Positions 1 to 5,241 of a stretch of 6,580 nt of DNA are shown one piece after another. Each line of letters begins with the position of its first letter. Position 1 is the first letter of the stretch. Under the pieces are notes generated by a model that was not told the origin of the DNA, did not search any database, and was given only the letters and a program-made list of their open reading frames with translations. A program made the position numbers and the translations under genes. This stretch comes from Anaerolineaceae bacterium. Lineage in GTDB: Bacteria > Chloroflexota > Anaerolineae > Anaerolineales > Anaerolineaceae. The stretch covers positions 1 through 6,580 of the forward strand of contig WOZB01000192.1 in NCBI GenBank assembly GCA_011620445.1, written 5' to 3'.

Positions 1-159
1 TATGCCCTCAAGCACGGCCTTAAATTGACGGATGGCCGTGGTTTTTACACCCAGGGTGGTGACCAGTTTGTGCGCCTGCCTTTCTGCGCGCTCGAGGATG
101 AGCAAATTGAAACCGGGATTGCCCGGTTAGCGGAAACGCTGAAAACTTACCCTGGCTAA
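1..159 (+). CDS. PLP-dependent aminotransferase, class I/II, C-terminal end (partial)
   Basis: The reading frame is open from the first base and stops at 157-159, giving the last 52 residues of a protein whose start lies outside the window. The fragment reads like the end of a fold-type I aminotransferase: a Gly-rich turn (GGDQ), then FVRLPFCAL, then an acidic helix ending in IETGIARLAETL. In this family the Arg of the FVRL-type motif (codon 73-75) binds the substrate carboxylate, and the last helix packs against the small domain. The enzyme would move an amino group between an amino acid and a 2-oxo acid using pyridoxal phosphate in the cytoplasm. The PLP lysine and the substrate-defining parts are not visible, so the substrate cannot be named. 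A MalY/PatB-like C-S lyase has a similar tail and is an alternative. The next gene starts 9 nt after the stop, so the two are probably cotranscribed and translationally coupled. Confidence 0.72.
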   Translation, partial: YALKHGLKLTDGRGFYTQGGDQFVRLPFCALEDEQIETGIARLAETLKTYPG

Positions 160-168
160 AAGAAAACG

Positions 169-1329
169 ATGACCCGAGAATTTGCTGAACGGCAAAGCCA
201 GATTGAAGCCTACATCCGGTCCCACCGGGAAGAGATGCTGCAAGCTCTGCGGGATGCAGTGGAAATCAAGAGCCCAAGCGTTTATGCGGAAGGCACCAAC
301 GCCGCGATTGCGTTTTTTCACTCGCTGGTGCCCGAACTTGACGCCAAGGTCACACGCCTTTCTGGAGGAACCTATGGCGACCACTTGCTGCTTGAATCGA
401 AAAATTGCTCAAGTCCCTGTATTTTCTTTGTTGGTCATGTGGATACCGTCTTTCCGGTCGGTACGGAGTGGCCTTTCAGCATAGAAGGGTCAAACGCTTA
501 CGGCCCTGGCGTGATTGACATGAAAAGCGGCGTGATTACGCTGCTTTACGGCCTCAAAGCCTTGCAGGCCACCGGTGGCATTCCTTTTTCCTATAAAGTA
601 CTCTTGAATACGGATGAAGAAATGGGCTCGCCCAGTTCCAAGAACTACCTGCCTGAATTGGCCAAAGGGGTGGATTACGCCTTTATTTTTGAACCCGCGC
701 AGCCCGATGGCAGGGTGATCAACACCCGCAAGGGCATAGGCAAATTTGATGTCTACGTCACAGGCAAAGCTGCCCATGCCGGCAAATCACCGGAAACGGG
801 TATCAACGCGGTGCTGGAAATGGCGCACCAGATTATCAATGCTGAGAACCTGGCCAGGAAAGAAATGCTGACCACGATGAACGCCGGTTTTGTGGAAGGC
901 GGTCAATCCGCTTTTATCGTGGCACCCTCCGCCCATGCGGAAATTGAGAGCCGCATTGTCATCCCCGAAGAACAAAAGCGTGTTGAAGCCGGAATGGCTG
1001 CCCTGGCCGATAAAACACACGTGCCGGGCACTACGGTGCGGGTAACTGGCGGCTTCCATCGCCCACCTTTGGTGCGCAGGCCGGGCTCGGAGTTGCTGGA
1101 GGCAGCAGTACTTAAGGCTGCTGAGTTGATGGGTCTGAAGATTGAATTTTCGATGAGCGGAGCGGCTTCGGATGGCAACAACCTCTCAGGCTATGGCATC
1201 CCCGTAATTGATGGAATGGGGCCGGTTGGCGGCCGTGAGCACAGCCACGATGAATACCTGGAGCTTGAAACACTTTATGAGCGCACCGAGCTTTTAGCGC
1301 TCTCGTTGCTGGCACTGGTGGAAAGATAA
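169..1329 (+). CDS. M20 family metallopeptidase, glutamate carboxypeptidase (CPG2)-like
   Basis: This 386-residue protein is full length for the M20 family of di-zinc amidohydrolases, which cleave C-terminal amino acids or N-acyl groups. The metal and catalytic residues are all visible: His90 and Asp92 in HVDTVFP, the bridging Asp117 in GVIDMKSG, the general base Glu150 with Glu151 in TDEEMGS, Glu175 in FEPA, and His358 in REHSHDEYL near the end. The lid (dimerisation) domain runs from about residue 183 to 300 and carries the family signature HAGKSPETG with His203. No signal peptide is present, so it should be cytoplasmic, unlike the secreted Pseudomonas carboxypeptidase G2. Motif spacing fits glutamate carboxypeptidases better than ArgE or DapE, but exact substrate is inference. 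The ATG at 169 has only a weak purine-rich leader, which fits coupling to the aminotransferase stop 9 nt upstream. A racemase-family gene follows after 13 nt, which supports a role in amino-acid or peptide salvage. Confidence 0.88.
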   Translation: MTREFAERQSQIEAYIRSHREEMLQALRDAVEIKSPSVYAEGTNAAIAFFHSLVPELDAKVTRLSGGTYGDHLLLESKNCSSPCIFFVGHVDTVFPVGTEWPFSIEGSNAYGPGVIDMKSGVITLLYGLKALQATGGIPFSYKVLLNTDEEMGSPSSKNYLPELAKGVDYAFIFEPAQPDGRVINTRKGIGKFDVYVTGKAAHAGKSPETGINAVLEMAHQIINAENLARKEMLTTMNAGFVEGGQSAFIVAPSAHAEIESRIVIPEEQKRVEAGMAALADKTHVPGTTVRVTGGFHRPPLVRRPGSELLEAAVLKAAELMGLKIEFSMSGAASDGNNLSGYGIPVIDGMGPVGGREHSHDEYLELETLYERTELLALSLLALVER

Positions 1330-1331
1330 GT

Positions 1332-1336
1332 AGGAG
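1332..1336 (+). promoter_or_regulatory. Ribosome binding site fixing a GTG start
   Basis: AGGAG sits 6 nt before the GTG at 1343 and just after the M20 stop codon. The spacing and the match to the anti-Shine-Dalgarno sequence support GTG as the start of the racemase gene. No ATG precedes the conserved IGVFDAG motif in that frame. Confidence 0.7.
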
Positions 1337-1342
1337 ATCTCC

Positions 1343-2182
1343 GTGCCCAATTCTGATGAAAAAAACTGCTCCGCAAACCAACCTATTGGGGTTTTTGATG
1401 CCGGCCCGGGTGGGCTGGCAGTCGTCAAGTATTTGATGGCGTTATTGCCGTCAGAAAACGTGCTTTACTTGGGGGATACTGCCAGGCAACCCTATGGCCC
1501 CCAGCCAACCGAAATAGTTCGCAGCAACACCCTTGAATGCTGCACATGGATGGCTGCGCAAGGGGTAAAGGCTATCCTGATTGGCTGTAACACGGCCTCG
1601 GTGGCGGCTTTGGAGGCTGTCAGGGAAAAAATTAGGCATATTCCGGTATTGGGCATGATCGAACCCGGCGTGCGGGCGAGTTTGAGGGAACCTGGTTCCC
1701 AAAAGATAGGTGTTTGGGGAACCGAGCTGACCGTGAATTCGCATGCCTACAAGAACAAGCTTGCAACACTTACCCCCCAAGCGCAGGTTATAGAATCTGT
1801 GCCGGTCACCCTGCTGCGGCTGGCAGAAAAAGGGCAAATACAAGACAAGGCCCGGATCAAAGCGCTGGTTGAGGAATACCTGAAGCCATTTGAGGGCTTT
1901 GACATGGATTCGTTGATTTTTGGCTGCACCGACCTTACCTGCGTGAGGCAGGAAACAGCAGAAGCCTTAGGCGACAAAGTAACCATCATTGACCCGGCAG
2001 AAGAGGTTGTGGTCGAAATCAGGGACTGGTTGAGCGCCCGTGATTGCCTGAACCAGCAGCTGGCTGCTGAGCGTAACTACAGAATTTGCATCAGTGGAAG
2101 CGATACTAAGAATTTTTCATCCTTTACACGTGAATTTTTAGGGATAGAATCAATTTCAGTTGAACAGGTGGAAACGAATTAA
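1343..2182 (+). CDS. Glutamate/aspartate racemase family protein (MurI-like, divergent active site)
   Basis: This 279-residue protein covers the whole glutamate racemase fold, two alpha/beta domains that each supply a catalytic cysteine. Visible motifs in order are IGVFDAGPGGL (residues 15-25), YLGDTARQPYG (42-52), GCNTAS with the first catalytic Cys82, PVLGMIEPG (101-109), IGVWGT (122-127), and IFGCTD with the second catalytic Cys195. The end (ISGSDTKNFSSF) matches the usual MurI tail. MurI interconverts L- and D-glutamate without a cofactor. Two active-site neighbours differ from MurI: FDSG reads FDAG (Ala20), and the His of GCTH is Asp197. An acidic residue after GCT recalls the GCTE of aspartate racemases, so the substrate may not be glutamate. 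The gene starts with GTG 13 nt after the M20 peptidase and is followed 30 nt later by a GntR regulator. This supports a catabolic or salvage role more than cell-wall synthesis, although MurI itself cannot be excluded. Confidence 0.82.
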   Translation: MPNSDEKNCSANQPIGVFDAGPGGLAVVKYLMALLPSENVLYLGDTARQPYGPQPTEIVRSNTLECCTWMAAQGVKAILIGCNTASVAALEAVREKIRHIPVLGMIEPGVRASLREPGSQKIGVWGTELTVNSHAYKNKLATLTPQAQVIESVPVTLLRLAEKGQIQDKARIKALVEEYLKPFEGFDMDSLIFGCTDLTCVRQETAEALGDKVTIIDPAEEVVVEIRDWLSARDCLNQQLAAERNYRICISGSDTKNFSSFTREFLGIESISVEQVETN

Positions 2183-2202
2183 CGAGAACCGAAACCTGCA
2201 GA

Positions 2203-2208
2203 GGGAGG
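2203..2208 (+). promoter_or_regulatory. Strong ribosome binding site of the GntR regulator
   Basis: GGGAGG lies 4 nt before the ATG at 2213 and 10 nt before a second in-frame ATG at 2219. Either could be used. The second lies next to the start of the conserved part, so the true protein may be two residues shorter. Confidence 0.6.
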
Positions 2209-2212
2209 ATCA

Positions 2213-2887
2213 ATGTTTATGGAATCAAAATTAAAAGTCGATTCCCTTCAACAAAGGGTCTATCAGCGTTTAAAGAACAATATTCTCACCAATAAGTATT
2301 CGCCAGGAATGCAAATGAATATCGATCAATTGGCCAGTGATCTTGGTGTAAGCCAGACCCCGGTACGCGAAGCCCTGGCGATGCTCAAGCACGATGGCCT
2401 GGTGGTTACTGATTACTACAAAACGCCGATTGTCTCGATGATCGAAGAGGATGATGTTTGCGAACTATATGAGGTGCGCAAGCTTCTGGAAGGTTACGCC
2501 ATTGAAAAGGTGGGACCGACTTTGACTGAAGAGGATCATCAAGATCTTCGTGCCATTTTAGCCTTGCCGGATAAGTTGGCAGGCACAGATGAATTGCAGG
2601 AGACTCTTGCCCAGGCAGATGTTCAGTTCCATGGATATCTGGCAGCCAAAGTGAATAACAGCACTTATTTTCGGATTTTTCAATCGGTGGATGATATGTC
2701 TTTGCGCATTCGTACGCTTGTGCTCGCACAGACCGCCCGCAATGTGCGCATCGTAACCGACGAGCATTTCGCCATCCTGGATGCTCTGGAGCAAAAAGAC
2801 ATCAAGAAGGCAGTAAAGCTGCTTAACAAGCATCTGGATAACGCCTGTGCCCGCACTTTGAAGGCGATAAGCCAGCAAGCCAAATAG
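2213..2887 (+). CDS. GntR family transcriptional regulator, FadR subfamily with FCD domain
   Basis: This 224-residue protein has the standard two-domain FadR layout. Residues about 11-75 form a winged helix-turn-helix, with the recognition helix in GVSQTPVREALAMLKHDGLV, a near-consensus GntR signature. From about residue 80 comes the all-helical FCD ligand-binding domain, opening with DVCELYEVRKLLEGYAIE. The expected metal ligands of metal-dependent FCD domains are present: Asp136 and His140 in ADVQFH, His185 in DEHFAIL, and His207 in NKHLDNA. Such regulators bind small carboxylates through the metal and usually repress neighbouring catabolic genes. As the last gene of the aminotransferase-peptidase-racemase operon it probably controls that operon. 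The operator should lie upstream of the aminotransferase, outside this window, and I see no clear palindromic operator here. The effector could be an amino or oxo acid, which is inference. Confidence 0.9.
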   Translation: MFMESKLKVDSLQQRVYQRLKNNILTNKYSPGMQMNIDQLASDLGVSQTPVREALAMLKHDGLVVTDYYKTPIVSMIEEDDVCELYEVRKLLEGYAIEKVGPTLTEEDHQDLRAILALPDKLAGTDELQETLAQADVQFHGYLAAKVNNSTYFRIFQSVDDMSLRIRTLVLAQTARNVRIVTDEHFAILDALEQKDIKKAVKLLNKHLDNACARTLKAISQQAK

Positions 2888-2891
2888 AATT

Positions 2892-2913
2892 AAAAGACCG
2901 CGAGGTTTTTTTT
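2892..2913 (+). terminator. Intrinsic terminator with GNRA-type tetraloop
   Basis: Five bases after the regulator's stop codon, an A-rich arm plus GACC pairs with GGTT plus a T-run around the tetraloop GCGA (2900-2903). The pairing is GC-poor at the base and includes one G-T wobble. Eight T residues (2906-2913) supply both the stem arm and the U-tract. Read on the other strand the same element gives a stem followed by TCTTTT, so it could also stop transcripts of the convergent esterase gene, more weakly. Confidence 0.75.
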
Positions 2914-3007
2914 ATTTCCTGATCAATCCCAGGTAGTATTGCGAATGATCACTGGGGTGGAACATAGAATTGAGCGAAAACCATGATTCCTGGTGGGAGA
3001 GCTTGAA

Positions 3008-3919
3008 TTACCAGCCCGCAGAGTAAAAACTGAGGTAATCATCCAAATTTGCCCGCCAGTAGGCTGCATCGTGCGCTCCTGGGCCTAGATGCCAAAAATG
3101 GTTGATGTGATCGTTGTTGAGTACTTCGTCCATTTTGGTATTGGACCACAAATAGTAATCGTTGACGCCGGCGTCCAACCAGATGAGCGGGCGGTTTTCG
3201 GCCCTCACGGTGAGCATCTTCTGTGAAAAAGCCACCATATCATCCAGTTGCGCCGCGTTGCTATGTAAGCCCAGCTTGCTGAAATCCTCCGGGTAAACCG
3301 TGGCTGTGCGCAGAGTCCAAATAGCACCGTAAGACAAACCTCCAAGCGCTCGATAATCAGCACTGGCCTTGGCTCTGTAATGGTCGTCCACGTAAGTTAC
3401 AAGGGTTTTGGCGATCGCTTCGCTGATTGCTAAAAAATCGCCCTGTAAATTGTAAATTCTGGGGGTAACCACCAGGAATGGCGGCATACCCTCAGCAATT
3501 TTACGGTTCATCACATCCGCCAAACCGAAACCGGGCCACATATTTTCATCGCCACCAGGCCCGGAACCATGTAGCAGAATTAACAAGGGGTATCGGGTTT
3601 TCGAGTCAAAATCATAGCAAGGAGGCAGGTAAATCTGGAAAGGTGTTTCAGCATCGAGGCCCTTGGCAGGCAATGCATCAGCTTGCCATGCGCCTTTTTT
3701 TTCTGTGCAGATAGGGCTCGGTGTAGTTTTGGACAGCCTGGGGGTGGGCTCTTGGGTCGGTGGGCGCAGCATAGGGGAGGGGGCTGGTGTGTTCAGCACG
3801 GCCTGGGTGACCTGTTGGGAAGAGCTGCTTGTTTTGAGTTGGAATGCTTGGCAGCCGGAAATTAACATAAGTGCCAGAAGAACGGCCAGCAGTTTCGCCA
3901 TAGCGGCATGTTTTTGCAT
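3008..3919 (-). CDS. Secreted lipoprotein esterase (alpha/beta hydrolase, esterase D-like)
   Basis: The 303-residue product starts with a type II signal peptide: basic N-terminus (Gln-Lys-His then Ala-Lys), a Leu-rich core, and the lipobox ISGC with the lipidated Cys at residue 23. A Pro/Thr/Ser-rich linker (about 45-69) leads to the hydrolase domain. That domain shows the oxyanion motif LLHGSGPGG (115-123), the nucleophile elbow GLSYG with Ser196, a candidate acid Asp249 or Asp254 in LDAGVNDYY, and His283 in GPGAHDAAYW. This fits the putative esterase family that includes enterochelin and feruloyl-type esterases, acting outside the membrane on an unknown ester. Cys71 and Cys101 could form a disulfide. 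The frame extends upstream to 3967, but I chose the ATG at 3919 because it begins a normal lipoprotein signal sequence. An ATG at 3901 (MAKLL) would also serve. The gene converges on the GntR operon and is divergent from the macro-domain gene. Confidence 0.83.
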   Translation of the reverse strand: MQKHAAMAKLLAVLLALMLISGCQAFQLKTSSSSQQVTQAVLNTPAPSPMLRPPTQEPTPRLSKTTPSPICTEKKGAWQADALPAKGLDAETPFQIYLPPCYDFDSKTRYPLLILLHGSGPGGDENMWPGFGLADVMNRKIAEGMPPFLVVTPRIYNLQGDFLAISEAIAKTLVTYVDDHYRAKASADYRALGGLSYGAIWTLRTATVYPEDFSKLGLHSNAAQLDDMVAFSQKMLTVRAENRPLIWLDAGVNDYYLWSNTKMDEVLNNDHINHFWHLGPGAHDAAYWRANLDDYLSFYSAGW

Positions 3920-3925
3920 GCTGAC

Positions 3926-3931
3926 ATTATA
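3926..3931 (-). promoter_or_regulatory. Consensus -10 box (TATAAT) directly before the esterase start
   Basis: On the minus strand TATAAT ends 6 nt before the ATG at 3919, so initiation would fall on or next to the start codon, giving a leaderless mRNA. No good -35 hexamer sits at 16-18 nt (the sequence there is CGCCCT-like), and TTTACG or TTACGC lies at 20-21 nt. There is no Shine-Dalgarno sequence before either the 3919 or the 3901 start, which agrees with leaderless expression. A chance AT-rich match is possible. Confidence 0.45.
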
Positions 3932-4190
3932 TAACCAAGCCCGTGATGAGGGCGTAAACCAAACCATCAGAGGATCCTGCAGCTACTCAGTGGTCGTTGT
4001 TGCGGAAAAAACACGCATCGTTCAATAATCCCACCAGTGGTTTAGAATATAGAGAGATGGAAAATTAAACCTCCAAGGCGTGCCCGGTTTGTTTACTGAG
4101 GATGACAAGGCTGCCTTGATGGAGGCCTGTTAGTTTGGGGTGATAATACTGAACCTTGGTGAACATAAGCATAATAAAGGAAGAATCCTG
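3932..4190. other. Intergenic region between divergent esterase and macro genes
   Basis: This stretch must hold the control signals for both neighbours. For the plus strand I see TAGAAT at 4043-4048 with a poor TTCAAT at 4021-4026 (16-nt spacer), and GATAAT at 4142-4147 with TTGATG at 4116-4121 (20-nt spacer, too long). A short hairpin, CAAGG-CTG-CCTTG, lies at 4106-4118 and has no T-tract. A 27-codon open stretch (4053-4130) has no convincing start or ribosome binding site. I see no RNA gene and no mobile element end. Confidence 0.4.
4176..4183 (+). promoter_or_regulatory. Ribosome binding site fixing the macro gene start
   Basis: AAAGGAAG ends 7 nt before the ATG at 4191. It decides against the longer reading from GTG at 4140: the extra 17 residues look unlike protein, while family similarity begins exactly at the MPLTIIRND encoded from 4191. 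Confidence 0.75.
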
Positions 4191-5165
4191 ATGCCGCTGA
4201 CAATCATACGAAATGACCTCACTGAAATGGAAACCGATGCCATTGTCAACGCTGCCAACGCGCAGCTGGTGGAAGGCGGCGGGGTCTGCGGGGCAGTTTT
4301 TGCCAAAGCAGGCAGTGAGCAGATGACCAAAGCCTGCAAGAAAATCGGATCCTGCCCGGTAGGAGGAGCGGTGATCACCCCGGGATTCAAGCTAAAGGCA
4401 AAATATGTCATTCATGCCGTTGGCCCGGTGTGGCAGGGGGGAAATCAGCATGAAGAGGAACTGTTGCGCCTGGCCTACCTGAACAGCCTTGAACTGGCAC
4501 ACAGCCATAAGCTGAAGAGCATTGCATTTCCGTTGATTTCCGCCGGTATTTACCATTATCCGAGGGAGCAAGCCCTGGCGGTAGCGCTGGATGAAATCCA
4601 GCGTTACCTGATGCGCCATGAAATGGATGTAACCATGGTGCTTTATGGCCACTCCACGGCTGAGTTGGGCTACAGGCTGCAAAAAGACCTGAAAAGCTAT
4701 ATTGATGACCACTATGTCGAAGAGCATTACTACCGGCGCTTAAATACGGAAATGATGCAGGCTCTGCCTGCCCTGAAACAAGCTCAATATGAATACCAGG
4801 AAAACTTGTCGATTACGTTTCCTGAGGAAGAAACTTTTTCGCAGGCATTGTTGAAGCTAATTGATGCCAAGGGAATGACGGATGTAGCTGCCTACAAACG
4901 TTCAAATATTGACCGCAAGTTATTCAGCAAGATCCGCTCTAATAAAACTTACAACCCGACCAAGAGGACGGTGTTGGCTTTCACGGTCGGATTGCAGCTT
5001 TCGTTAGAAGAAGCTCAAGACCTGCTTGCCAGGGCGGGCTATGCCTTCAGCCCCTGCCACAAGCGCGACCTAGTGGTGATGTGGTTTTTGGAAAACAGGA
5101 CGTATGACATCAACCAGGTAAACGCCGCCCTGTTTGATTACGACCAGGAGCTGCTGGGGGCGTAA
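4191..5165 (+). CDS. Macro domain (ADP-ribose-binding) protein with C-terminal helical domain
   Basis: The 324-residue protein opens with a macro domain (about 1-170). Visible landmarks are RNDLT with Asp9, the NAAN motif (20-23), the Gly-rich loop GGGV (29-32), VIHAVGPVWQGG (73-84) and the second phosphate-binding loop FPLISAGIYHYP (113-124). Macro domains of this kind bind ADP-ribose, and many remove it from proteins or hydrolyse O-acetyl-ADP-ribose. The residue after GGGV is Cys33 where MacroD/YmdB enzymes have a catalytic Asp, so the chemistry may differ. A linker with charged and Gln-rich helices (about 170-212) joins a C-terminal helical domain (about 213-324) with the striking stretch NIDRKLFSKIRSN (239-251) and LSLEEAQDLLARAGYAFS (270-287). 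This resembles an XRE-like helix-turn-helix, and I recall the same architecture in Clostridia-like bacteria. The protein is about twice the length of a lone macro domain. It is followed 76 nt later by a VWA gene on the same strand. The protein lacks a signal peptide and should be cytoplasmic. Confidence 0.88.
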   Translation: MPLTIIRNDLTEMETDAIVNAANAQLVEGGGVCGAVFAKAGSEQMTKACKKIGSCPVGGAVITPGFKLKAKYVIHAVGPVWQGGNQHEEELLRLAYLNSLELAHSHKLKSIAFPLISAGIYHYPREQALAVALDEIQRYLMRHEMDVTMVLYGHSTAELGYRLQKDLKSYIDDHYVEEHYYRRLNTEMMQALPALKQAQYEYQENLSITFPEEETFSQALLKLIDAKGMTDVAAYKRSNIDRKLFSKIRSNKTYNPTKRTVLAFTVGLQLSLEEAQDLLARAGYAFSPCHKRDLVVMWFLENRTYDINQVNAALFDYDQELLGA

Positions 5166-5169
5166 AAAT

Positions 5170-5186
5170 GTCGCCTGCGGGGCGAC
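5170..5186 (+). repeat. Perfect 6-bp hairpin between macro and VWA genes
   Basis: GTCGCC (5170-5175) pairs perfectly with GGCGAC (5181-5186) around a 5-nt loop, 4 nt after the macro stop codon. No T-run follows directly (CACAAGCACTTTTG comes next), so it is not a good intrinsic terminator. It may partly reduce read-through, stabilise the macro mRNA 3' end, or be a processing site that gives the two genes different output. Confidence 0.5.
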
Positions 5187-5229
5187 CACAAGCACTTTTG
5201 TAAGCTGTACACTAGACCTCAGATCCATA

Positions 5230-5236
5230 AAGGAGG
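5230..5236 (+). promoter_or_regulatory. Near-perfect ribosome binding site of the VWA gene
   Basis: AAGGAGG ends 5 nt before the ATG at 5242. It settles the start against a longer in-frame reading that would overlap the macro gene. Its strength suggests the VWA protein is translated independently and well. Confidence 0.8.
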
Positions 5237-5241
5237 TCTTC

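Noticed and set aside
127..384. Minus-strand open frame of 85 codons, with similar ones across 490-1381
   Set aside because: They lie opposite the strongly supported M20 gene, carry no recognisable motif or ribosome binding site, and are codon-shadow frames.
3969..3985. Adjacent BamHI- and PstI-type sites (GGATCCTGCAG) resembling a cloning linker
   Set aside because: No vector polylinker sequence surrounds them; two palindromic six-base sites close together can occur by chance.
3478..4028. Plus-strand open frames opposite the esterase gene
   Set aside because: The minus-strand frame has a lipobox, GxSxG nucleophile and His motif in order; the plus-strand translations are low-complexity and unlike protein.
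4140..4190. Upstream GTG start for the macro gene
   Set aside because: The ribosome binding site at 4176-4183 and the family start at MPLTIIRND favour the ATG at 4191.
5198..5213. Possible separate promoter for the VWA gene (TACACT as -10)
   Set aside because: No acceptable -35 hexamer lies at 16-18 nt, so the evidence is too weak to list.
5134..5241. Longer VWA reading overlapping the macro gene
   Set aside because: The extra residues are unlike VWA proteins, and the AAGGAGG at 5230-5236 marks the ATG at 5242.
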